NCBI GenBank assembly: GCA_013076295.1
Contig: RQOL01000616.1
Coordinates: forward strand, 5,856,392-5,920,391
Source: Sanderia malayensis
Lineage: Eukaryota > Cnidaria > Scyphozoa > Semaeostomeae > Pelagiidae
Length of the DNA stretch: 64,000 bases
Direction: 5' to 3'
Shown piece after piece: positions 48,057-59,900 of this stretch. The notes beneath the pieces are model-generated. The model was not told the origin of the DNA. It did not search any database and saw only the letters and a program-made list of their open reading frames with translations. Every line of letters starts with the position of its first letter. The stretch's first letter is position 1. The translations under genes and the position numbers were made by a program.

Positions 48057-48700
48057 CTGGAAAAACAAAAACACAAGTTGGGAAATCAAGAAACAAGATC
48101 TTACTATGCTTATCAACGTCGACTCATTCGATCCTGCAGACGTAGTGAAGACAAAATCAAAGAGTTAAAATCTAAATCATCAAGCCAAAGAATTACTTTA
48201 AGGTATACAATTGGTACAAAAGTCCTTGGGACACTTGAAAAGTTCGATTAAAACGACATCTTCCTGTAAGTCTTCATTCCCTGTGGCCACCATTTAACCC
48301 CCCTCCCACTCCTCCTAAAACAATGCTGTCTTCTCCACCAGTTTTTTCTAATCGTCGCGGAAAAAGAAGTTCCACAATATTGAATCAACAGTCTCTCGAA
48401 ACAACATTGTTTGGGGGGAGGGAGAGGAGGTATGCGTGGAAAACTCGCAAAAATCCCAAGTGTCCCAGAACTTTTGTCCCTTGTTGTAGGTGTGCAAAAC
48501 GCATGCTTCAAGCAGTCAGATACAACCAACGAGTCATCAAATTGGCGACGGTTATGTAAAGCATGCATAAAGCAAGTCAAAACAAAGAATATAACAAAAC
48601 ATAATCAGAACGTTGAGAAACTAGAGGCAGTGAACTAATCTGGAGTTGACAATAAAAATCATAATATTATAATTATAGCGATGATTATCAAATTGCCTAC
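48057..48700. other. Junction between FE65-like gene and duplicated DENND2 block
   Basis: From about 48158 rightward the sequence matches the first block from about 25122; to the left the match stops abruptly. The matching part covers the DENND2 intron between exons 14 and 13, including a G/T-rich stretch at about 48258-48640 that corresponds to 25215-25590. No exon was found that joins the FE65-like exon at 48056 or DENND2 exon 13 in frame. Confidence 0.75.
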
Positions 48701-51700
48701 CATTTGCACTGAAAGACAATCAAACAATTGCTTGAAGTCAACCTAAAAAGCAAGTAAAATCATCATTATAAATTTACAAGGTTCAACCTGGCAAAATATG
48801 CAGATAACTACAAGGAAACTAAATAGATCTCCGTGCATGCAAAGAGCTAAAACCACGATACTTGTACGTATTACGCAAACAAAGCACGCTAACAACTTAC
48901 GTGTTCGTGTATAGCAGAATCTCCTGCACGATACAGAGTAACGGATTTGAACCCATGACGACCTCCCTGCAAAAAAATCGAGCAACATTTAAATAGGCAT
49001 ACTCGAAATACGATTTAGTCTAAAACAAGTCGAATACTTCAGAAACGTGGGTGTTTCATCGAGATTTAACGGTGTTCAGTTACGCACGGAGCATATATAA
49101 AACACATTAGAACAGCCTGGAAAGACTTCTGCCCAACGGTGGCCGATTTAACAGGGTTAAACTACAACGTGGTTCCATACGTTAACCAAACATTTTGCTG
49201 ACGGGATATATTCTCCAGTGCAATAATGAAAACGTGTACAAACACAAGAGACTACTTACCGAAAAGAACTTAATGTCCAAACTATGACCCTATAGAGAAA
49301 CAGAAATTTAAGTACGTTTATGTTGAACTTGCATTCAGCACAACGAAGTAACACAATCTCAACAGACATATAATGGTATGCTGTGTCTTCTATATGATAC
49401 GGTATTATACATATATACGGCATAGGAGATAATATACAGGCTAGAGATGTGATAAAATGACTTACTGGGCGTGGCATTGAATGTGATAGAACCTGTTTCA
49501 AAACAAAGAAAATACTCAATTAGTCAAGTAATAACTAAATATATATATATAAATCACTTATAATTTAATCTCTTGATTACATAAAGACTTACAGCCTTCA
49601 GGAACGAAAAGACGGATGTGGATGAGTATTCACATTGCTTTTCAACTTCATTTAATATCTACAAATAAACAACAAAAGAGATTGACAAACCTTGTTACCT
49701 GCTACATGCGGAGTGTGAACACAAGACCTTCGGAATATAGTTGCTAATTATAACAATACTCGAAATAATTATAATAATTGTAATGCAGTAGCTACTGCTG
49801 TATGGTCGCTCACTATAAGGTCAGAATAGGCACACTCAACTAGAGTTGTAATAATTGTAATATTTATAATAATTAAGATTGCTACAAGCATACCTGCGAA
49901 TAGAGCATACCTGTGAATAGAGGCCAAATAATCCATGTGGACTGACGATACAGTAAACTTCGGGAAGTGGTGACGCGTGCGCCGTGGTTGTCTTACTATC
50001 GCTGATCTGTGTGAAACAAATTTGACAAGTCACAGGACAGACCCATTAAGCAAAACTACGCATTTTTCGCAATGGAAGCACCGTGCCAAAGCACAAACAA
50101 TTGTCTGCTATAGGGGCAAACAATCAAACAGCAAGAGCCGGGTTTCTACAAGGACATACCTGAATTTGCCTGCAGTATCCAAAATGACGTTGTCCAACCA
50201 TGTCAGTTAAAACAAACGAGAAAGTTTCACTGCAATAGACAACAAAACAAAGTTCAACTAAGTCCTCGATTAAGCCCCCGGGCGCTCATTTCGCAAAAAA
50301 ATATTTTAGGGTGGGGGCTTATTCGAGGGGGGGATATTCGAGGGTGGGAGCTTATTCCACAAACATTCATAACGTAAGCACACTTAAATGACATAAGTGG
50401 CAGTTGATATTAGTTTGAACAAGCAAGCAAGCTGTGTGCTTTCAGAGAACAAATACAAAAAATTACCTTACCTTCTCTTGTAGCCAGCGTGCAGTTCTCT
50501 GTAGTCTTGTTCACTCATGCCATGCCTCAGGTCAGGAAAACAAAACTGCGGAATGCTTGCTATTCGAGGATCAACTTCTTTCTCTGAAGTTTGCTAACCG
50601 AAGATCGAGATATAGGAATTGGATATCATTGCTAAAGCGTAGCAGCAGCAAAGAAACAGTCATTCACATTAACTTAAATCTTAAAAAGTAAAGAAAAACA
50701 CCTTGAAAGGCGTTAAAGCGGATGGCTTATCATCGCATAGCTTTATTACGAGACGGCACAAAGGTAATTCGAAACAATTAGTAGTAAGTATGCTTGTAAA
50801 TGCTTGAACTGACACAGGATAGAAAGAACTGGCGTGGCATTGTGAGACGCGTCGTGCAGTATTAACTGCGGGTGATGTCTTGGCAGTACATAGTATGCTT
50901 GTAAATGCTTCTTACCTTTGGAGGAAATCGGTATGATATGAACGGTTCTAAACCACTACTTCCTGCAGACATGAGCAAAAAAAAAATTGCAAAACTTTCG
51001 AGTAATTGAAGTAAGATTTATAACACTCAAGAACAAGAAATAAGCAAAAAATAAGTGTTAATTTACCCTGCTTGAGTTTCACAACCAATACGTGGTCAAA
51101 GAGAACAGCATCTTCAACTTCTTGTTCTTCTCCAGTCATTTTGTCAATATTTGGCTTCTATTTATCAAAAGAGAAATTGACAGAAAAATCAAATATCACA
51201 TAAATTAATCAAGAAATTGAAATCATGAATTCAGGGAATTTATCACTGACCATTTCAGGTTGAGAAAGTTCTTCTTTGGCAGCTTCTGTTTTCTTCCTTT
51301 GCTTCTCAAGGTAATGAAAGAGTTCTCCCTTTAAAGGAAGAGATAAAATTCACAAAAGTTATAAGTAATTGTACTTTATATTATGAATGGTGTATCATTG
51401 TCATGAAATGAAACATTTAAAGGTCCTTTGTCAAGGCATTGAAATGAAACATCACCTTGGGAGGAGAAGAGTCACAAGCTTGTTGGTCAGGCACAGTGAG
51501 ACTTCTACATTTCCACTTGTCATTAAGCCTACTATGTACTGCTGCAAGTGTCTCTTCGGCTGTTGCAGTGGGAAATGGACAGCTTATACGATCAGCATTA
51601 GTTTTAATCCTTCTTCCAACAGGCGGAGCAACTTTCAAAGCATCTCTATTTATCTTCAAAGCATTTCTTTTAGTCCTTTCTTCTTCCTTTACCTTGCTCA

Positions 51701-53166
51701 GATTGCTTGGCATTTTCACTTTGCTGTCTACGTCATGGCCATGTGAAATCCTATCTTTTTTATCAATCAGATGTTGAAAATTTGAAACTTTATTTGATAA
51801 AGTAGAACTTTCATGTTGTTGTGGAGCTGTTTCAAATGATTTTAGGGGACTTTGAGGTATCTTTGGCAATCTGCGCCTTCTTCTTTCTAAACAAGGTCCT
51901 TGAATGAATCCTGCAGGGTTCACATTTCCGTCAGTTGCACCGATTGTATCAAAAGGCTCACTCTGACTATCAATTTTCTTTTTCTGAAAATTAATAGGTG
52001 GGGGTGGTCTTTTTGGCTTGACGATTTGCCGTTTCTCTTGAGAAAAGCATGAGTTTGGCATACCAAAATGGTTTTCTTTTACATTTTCCAGTCCAGCATC
52101 CCTTTGCCCCGAATCACTTGATAGCTTCGGAGAGCATTCCAGCACTGCATCACAACTTTCAAAACTATTTAAAGTATCTGCATTCTGGTTTTCTAACTTT
52201 TCTTTCTTTTCGTGTGAATTGAAATCAAATTCTTCTTCTCCTTCTTCATCTATTACAACTTTGCTAGATTCAGGACCATTTTCTGAGTCTTTGACACCTG
52301 CGTAAACTTGCAACGAAGATGAATGATCATGTTTTAATTCTTCAATCAAATGGTTATTACCACCACAAGCCTCTTCAACTTGCTCTAAGCTTTTTTCAAA
52401 TGGCATACCTTCTTGCATTAGATGTTTTCTTTCCTCAGTGGAGTCTTTATCATCGCCATGCTCTTGATGTGTTACATCAGAAGTACTAAGCATTCTACAG
52501 TCAGTTGTGGTCTGAGCAACAATTTTATCTTGGAATTTGATATTCTCAGTTAACATCTCATGGCACACAGGACTTTTTGCAACTTTACATATTTCTGGAT
52601 TGTTGTCCAAATCATTTAATGAGACAACCAGGTGTTCTTTCTGTGATGTCACTTCCTTGTTATCTTTGAGGCTTTCAAAATCCATTTTAGGCTTTTCCAA
52701 AACCTCTTTGCCAGGATTGGCATTCACAATCAATGTTGGAGCCTTTGGTATTTGATGCCTCATCTTTTATCAGGAAAGGCTTTGGATATAACAATGGCTT
52801 TTTAGTCAAATCATAACCTTTACTTTGCTGCACTTGTTCAACTTTTTGAAGTCTTCCAGTGTTGAGTTCTTTATCTTTGTTAGTATCATACTGTGGCATT
52901 TGATTTCCTTCATTTTTGGACATTTCGAAAGTTGAAGATAAAAATAACTTTTCAGTTTTTTCAATCTCGACTGTCGCATCCTTCAACCGTTCTGTGTTAA
53001 CACTTGGTTTTTGATTAACAACAAATGAATCAACATGATTACAATTGGTATCTTTGCTGTGCTCATCACAAATATAATCTTCATTTTCATCTGCTGCGCT
53101 TACACTTGAAGCTTTAGAAGCTATGCTAGCGTCATACGTTTCCATTCCATGCACGTAATATATCAT
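48701..53166 (-). pseudogene. Truncated, frameshifted DENND2-like copy
   Basis: Thirteen of the 25 exons survive: 53166-51456, 51328-51251, 51157-51067, 50962-50916, 50740-50702, 50581-50472, 50229-50160, 50006-49911, 49658-49593, 49492-49466, 49289-49260, 48966-48901, 48742-48701. Splice sites and lengths agree with the first copy except in exon 1. There a 14-base deletion at 52746/52747 shifts frame after about 140 residues and leads to a stop near 52687. In-frame changes elsewhere (+9 and -3 bases) do no harm. Everything from exon 14 on, meaning most of the central and all of the downstream DENN region, is absent. Even without the frameshift it could not encode a complete DENN module. It may still be transcribed from the duplicated promoter. 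Confidence 0.88.
50257..50357. mobile_element. Remnant of the intronic MITE at 27202-27300
   Basis: Duplicate of the first-block element with eroded inverted ends but the same GGGGGCTTATT interior, plus extra local GAGGGGGGG repeats. Confidence 0.5.
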
Positions 53167-53932
53167 CCATCATATTTTTGCATTTTGCTTCTGCTATAAG
53201 AGACTTAGCATTCCACCAGATTTTTAATCAGGACTCGCTTAAGGCCTAACAACGCAAAATATTTTGGTATAATTTATCTGAAGTGTGAGATAAGTGGAAA
53301 GTAAAATATCTGACTCCAGAATAGCAAGTAAATTAATTAATCAATCATGATATGCGAGTAAAAACTCTTGAACATATTAAAACTAGGCTGTCTTCTTCCT
53401 CGTCTGCCATTAAAAGATTTACCACAAATTGTCTCTCCCCGAATTGGTTTACTACTACTTCATGTATCGAATGTGGAAGTTGTCTGTTGGGTGGTGGTCA
53501 CAATGGTCGGTCATTATCTGTCAAGTCAAAAACAATCTTCCGACAGACAACAAGAGTATTCTTCCAGTGGGAATTCTCTACAAGAATGAATAATTTTCCA
53601 AACAGAGACACTTGTCTTCTCTGTCATTTTTATTGAATTCTCTTAATTGAAACAATACGAATGAATAACTGTAAACTACAACAACAGCACGTCAGCACGA
53701 ATAAAACTTGGTTATATAAAAAAGCATATATATGTTTCAAAATAAAAAGATATGGTAATTGAGTTACAATAATAGAAAAGCTTGATAATAAGTTGGTTAG
53801 TCTTTGTGTGTCTCTTTAAAGTCGTTCTGCTAAAAAACTCAACTTATTTGAGCACCCTCACTACCTCAAGCTTCGGATATAAGTAAAATCAAATAGATAA
53901 ATGCAAGAAAATTTATCGACAATTGAAATTCT
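53167..53932. other. Intergenic region between PARP14-like gene and DENND2 remnant (second block)
   Basis: Near-identical copy of 30127-30898. A minus-strand AATAAA at 53629-53634 matches the first-block candidate signal. No supported gene. Confidence 0.5.
53629..53634 (-). terminator. Candidate polyadenylation signal of the second PARP14-like gene
   Basis: AATAAA on the minus strand about 300 bases after the stop codon, conserved with 30595-30600. Confidence 0.35.
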
Positions 53933-56900
53933 TCAGTTAAAAATAAGCTCGTATTCAGGATAACATTGATTATCAGTAAAAGTAACATACATACTTGGAC
54001 TAGTTATATTATCTGTCACACTATCAAAGCCTGTGGGTGCTACTTTCATACCCCTTGCTCCTTGAGCAAACGGCCCAACAAGCACTTTAGCCAACAGCAT
54101 GTGTCTGTACCCTTGATGGTCTACAGCTGATGAATATCTTATTGAATATGAGGCGGTCGTTGCAAAGTAAACTCCTTCACCATACAGAGTTGCTAAAATA
54201 GGCAATAAACATAAAATTACAGTCCGAAGAACATAAAATTGCGTGGTATTCGTTATATAAGGAAAGAAATCCATTTCACATGGAGTAAATTGTCTCATAA
54301 GGTAGCTGCAAAGGTCAGAAGCTTAGTTCCTTAAATTTAAAAGGAACTCTGAAGGAACTTTAAAAGGTCTCTTTAAAAATAAAATTTCAACTGAGTGATG
54401 ATCAAAATTTTATCCTACCATTACGACCAGCAAAGCTTCGGTTGAAACCAAAATGGATGATTTGATCGCATGTAGATGGCTGCGTTCCATGAAACAATCT
54501 TTTTTCGTTACTTGCACTAGCACCACCGGTTTTTTCCATGCTGATTTTCTTAGCTTGGTATGCTTGATACAAACCCGGGTTTTGAATCCTTCGTATATTA
54601 TAGTAATTACTAATTTGGCCTTGATCAGATGCTTGAAATATTTGCATCACGTCTTGAAACTCCTTGGAATTTCTTGGAAGGTCGACGACATGGTAACTCT
54701 GCTCCAAGCCAGATAAATTTCTTGGCATTGGGTCCCAGTGTGAGGGCAGCTTGAAGGAAGTGTCAGTTGTATCAACTTAAAAAACAAGGAACATAAGCAA
54801 TATTTAAACGCTGATAACAGCAAAAGTGGCAAAATAACTCTCATAACATATCAGAGACAATGATTTCAGAAAAGGATAATAAATGGCAGACTAGTGGCAA
54901 AATAAAGAAAATAGATTTTTTGTTCAACATTTGTTTCAGACAGTTTTCTGAAAAAAAATATGAACAACTATGTTTACCTCTGTTCAATTCTTTTCTTTCT
55001 ATTGTTGAGTCATCCCCGCTTTCCAAATTAATGACATTCATTTTATCAAGATGAAATTCAAATTTGCATTTCTCGTCTTCATCGCTCACCATTTCCCTTT
55101 CGAATACGTTATCTTGCTCTTTGTAATGTTGCTCAATGTCAAAATTCAATTCTGCATCGTAAGAGACCCATGTTCCGTCTTTTTGAACCTCGAACCATTG
55201 GATGTAATCACGAAGATTCTCGTACTTTTCTCTCTCGGCATTTCGCTGTATCTTCCCATAGCTGAAAAAGTGGCAGTGTTTAAGCACTTCCATTGTGTCT
55301 TCATGGTAACCTGTCAATGTTATTTTCCCGGTATTTTTCTCCACTTCTAACATTACATCTCTTTTTTGAGCCTCTCGCTTTATTGCAATGAGGTTATCGT
55401 TGGATATTTTCTTGAACACATCAATCTCTGTTTCTGTTGGCTTGACGTGTTCCTCGACAATTTGCTGCAACCTCTTGCGTGCTTTTCTGATGCCACTTTG
55501 ATTAGCTGAGTAAATCATAAACTCAACAGGTGTGAACCTAAATCTTCCGTCCGCTGATGCCCCAGCAGTAGCAGTCATCTTTCGCCGTGAGGATTGGCTT
55601 CCCGTTCCGATCTTCATACAAAACGAATTCCACTTATCTTTCACCCACTGTAGTAATCCTGGCTTATCAGCATTGATGTATTGCTCGGGATCTTCAAGAA
55701 TTCGATTAAATTCTCCGATGAAATCTGACAGCATTTTCTCTTCGTAAACAATCACCCTCACCTGGCGAATATTTTTCAACGTATCACTGTAGCACATCTC
55801 TGCAAAGGTGCTCAGTATCAATTGAGCAGATTCTCTCGCTGTCAGTCCAAACACTCCAGTACCTATAGCTGGTATGGACACAGAACGCAGTTTCTTATCG
55901 TCACATGTTCGCAGCATATTCTTTATTGCTGTTTTAAGATCTTCATAACTGCTCGATGCTGGGCAAACATGAGCAATGTATTTGGCTTGCAGCTTGCTTG
56001 TCTGCAATAAACACGTTGTGCCTGGCTTCTGTTTAGCATTCTTTTTCCTCGCAAGTTTGACAAATTTTGAGCCTTCCTTTTCCTTGATAACATTGCCCAC
56101 TGCTCCTTGGAAATCAAAATTCTCATTTCCAATGACAACAATTGCGTCAGAGGTCTCACTAGTAATGTCCCCTTGGTCCACTCCAAGGACAACATCTCCA
56201 AGTTCCAGGCAAATAATCTCTTCAGCGTCAGGCAGATCAGTTGATAAAGAAGCCGCGGATCTCCACTCCTTCTTTGCTTCTTTCTTCGCTGGGACTGCAG
56301 TAGCAGATGCAGTATTTATTGATTGAAAAGCTTTCTTAAAGGCATCTATAGTTGCATGATCTGAGTGAAAGGCAACCAATTTCACTTTGCTCAGGCTGCT
56401 GGTAGCACTCGCTGCCGCACCTGTGGCTGATGCATTTTGCTGACGACCAAATGCATCAATACATTCCATTAGAATTGTAGCAACTGTGTCTCGTGGAAAT
56501 CCCAATATACCAGTGCCAAGGGCAGGAATGGCAATGCTCTTGGCAGTCCACGATGTTTCTGCATCCGCCAGAAGTTTCATTATCAAAGCTTTCAGATTCT
56601 AAAAAAAAAACGTAAACAATACATTCACGAACAAAGCAAAAGGCCTGGCCAAAAATATTCGAGACCCCTGTAGATAATTACCTGTTCGGCCTGGCCTCCA
56701 GGTACGCCATCATATTTTTCACATACAGCATGCAAAACAAACCTGCATTTCAGGCTGTAGGCAGAAGTAGAAGCAAAGCTCCAAGCACCAAGACGACCGT
56801 TCTGCTGAACATACCTGTCGCATTCATCTTGTAATTTCTTTCCGGCTGCATTGCTTATTGCCTGTGCGCATGGGTTCTTAGACAGATTAAGGTCACCCCC

Positions 56901-59900
56901 TGCAGTGTTGACTATCACATCGACCTGTAATTATAGAGAGTTCGGCAATTACATCATATATCTTCGTCCGTGTTTACACTACATTGAGAAGTCCATTAAT
57001 GGAACTTTACAGAGAGCACCCCTCCGCGGCCGTTTGACAGTAAAGCCTCAATAAAAGAAATCAATTTTACCAAATGTCTATTGCAGGAGTCCCTAAACTC
57101 GAAAGTTAGTAAAACATAGGAATTAGTCCACTGTGTAGCAATCCCGGGACCAAGGAGTTTGTTACAGCCAATTTGTTACACACTTGGATTTCACTGCAAA
57201 TTAATAATTGAAACAAAACAGGATAAGCTTAACCTTACTTGTTGCTTTGCAAGATCACCAATAACAACTTCGACAGATATCCCATGGGCAGTGGTAATTG
57301 GTGCAATATTCTGATCTCCGTGATTGGTCTGGCCTTGATTGTGTGATACCTTACTACCAGATTTAATGGACTTTGCCTTTTCAGACCACATGCTCCTCGC
57401 ATGGTCGTTTGATACTCTTGGTGTAACTTTGCGCTTCGGAACTGGTTGCTCAACGAAATCGCTTGAGCCCCTAAACCTTTCATTGAATTCTTTGGAAAAC
57501 GCCTTGACCGTATCATCATCATTATTAATAAAAACAATGTTAGTGACTGTGCTCCTTGGGTTGACCTTGTGATACTTCAGAGCAGAGTCGACCAAGATCT
57601 TCGCACATAGATCCTTCGGGAAACCAAATATCCCGCTACTTATAGCTGGAACAGCCACAGTTGCCAGTTCTTGTTCGTCGCATATGACAAGTATTTCTTT
57701 CATTGCCACAAAAAGCTTCTCCTTGCACTCATTTTTCATACGACCCAGCTCCCTTTCCCCGATGCGTCGATTATCAGATGGCCATTGTGGGCCAACTGCA
57801 TGGATCACTCTTTTGCATGGCAATCTACCCGCAGTTGTAGCTACTGTCTGTCCTTCTTCTACCATTCCGTGACGTTCCACGTATGCACTGCATTCATCTT
57901 GTATGTTCTGTCCTCCGGCGCTTAGAATAGCCCCGGCCACTCCCCCACCAAGCCGTAACCCGGTGTTAGCTGGATTGACGATGGCATCGACAGTTTGGCA
58001 TGTAATGTCTCCTTGGTGGACACCAATTGTGAGACCATTCTGCGTGCGATAAGAACAGACAGGTCTTGCCGCTCCGCGTTTGCTGCCACCTGAATCAGGC
58101 TCGATAACAACGAACTCATCGTCCACGAAATCATGCAAACTGACGTCTTCAGACTTTTCAATGATTACAACGTTTTCCTGACTTTCAATATTACGCATAC
58201 TGTGCCCCACAGAACTGCTTTTAAATAGCTTCGTCACACCTGGCCGTTCAAGGATCAAGTCCTCTTTGAAGATTCTCGAAGACAATTCTTCCAATTTTAC
58301 AAACGCCTCTTCCACTGAACTGCCAAGACCAGAAATAACTATGCCTGATGACTTTGGAATTTGCGTGATTTTCAGCGAATATTGATTGAATTGGTGTGAA
58401 ATCTTCTCCAATTCACTTGACTGCAATTTCATTATGGTGCGAGCTTGACCAACCGTTACTGCAAGATACTTCTTGTGAAATGAATTGGCTTTTAAAAAGG
58501 CCGCAATTTCTTGTCTTGCTTTGTTACAATCTTCCATCTCACCACTGATTTTAATCCTCAAATCTTCAAAGGATATTGTGACATTTCTCTTATTTTCAAC
58601 ACTGGAAAAAAATTCTGAGCCCTTTTCATTACCAAACAAATTCTTCTCTTCAGCATTCTTTACATTTATTGTCACATCACCATAAATCTTCTTGAACATT
58701 TCTATACCCTTGAGGAGAGTTTCTTCATCAAAAGACAGAAATCGAATCTCATTGCTGGTACAGTTGGCTTTGAACAGCAGATGAATTTTCATGGAAGCTA
58801 ACTTTTTGATTGCACAATCTCTTCTTCCTTCTTCAGAAAGATTCTTGCACAAGCCGTTACTGTGCTCAGATGTGCGGTCCACTGCACACATTATTTTACG
58901 CATTATTCCGTGCTCAACCTTTTGGAATTGTGTTTCTGGTCCTCTTATAATTAATTCATTATCCTTTCTGTCAACTTTCACACTGAAGTCACGTTCGAGC
59001 TCTCTAAGGTAACCAGTGACATCCAAGAGCTCAGCACGTCCGCCTGGCAATGGAAAATTCCGCTCAATGACTGCTGCCTTCCTATTTCTTTCATCGGCTA
59101 ATGCTTTTATCAAATTCTTGGCATCTGATTGAATCTTCTTCACTGATGCAATCTCTCCAGTTATCCATATTCCCTTATCTTCCCAATCGATGCTACAGCC
59201 GGCTTTTTGCTGCTTCACAAGATCACAAACTTGTGCATTTTCTTCTTCTATTTTGTCATCAAATTCGACAAAGCAAGATGTATACGCGTCGTAGAATTGC
59301 CGAAACAACTCTTTTGAATTTGACAGCTTTCTATTGGGTGTGAAGCAAGCGTGACATTTCAGCTTTTCCTCGCCATTCTCTTGATATTTTTCATTCTTTT
59401 TGTAGACTTCTGAGTCAAGTTTATGACAGATGTCTGCTTTTCGTTCCTTCAGAATAAAGTCAAGCACGCGAGAATCAACTTCAATTTTTACTTCGTCTAG
59501 AGCCTTGTTCATTATTGTCCATGTGTGCTCTGTAACAAAGATGATAATAATACAAAAATGCATTTTATTCAATATGAAGCGAATAAATCAACAAATTCAA
59601 TATGCACTACTAATGCAACTCGTAGTCATTGTAAGTGTCAACTATTTCAGATATCAAGATACTTACAGGTTGTGCTTATAGTAACTTAGCATGCATTATT
59701 ATTGGTTGAGACAACAAATAAAGCAATAAATATCAAGCACATTTTCATCAAATATATTATGTTTATAATAACCTGTTTCGAAGTTCGGATTAAATTCGTC
59801 TATCCTCCACTCAGCGTTATCCAGTGTTATGGACTTCTTCAATAGTTTATCGATTGCTATAATGAATTTTAGAAAATATAAGAATGTTATATTTTTTTAT

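Noticed and set aside
48056..48701. A DENND2-FE65 fusion gene made by the duplication
   Set aside because: DENND2 exon 13 ends in phase 0; entering the FE65-like exon in that frame meets a TGA within the exon. The small possible exon in between also stops in phase 0.
53352..53636. Conserved plus-strand ORF upstream of both DENND2 copies (also 30312-30602)
   Set aside because: The conservation is explained by the block duplication; the frame has no start context, splice partner or family motif.
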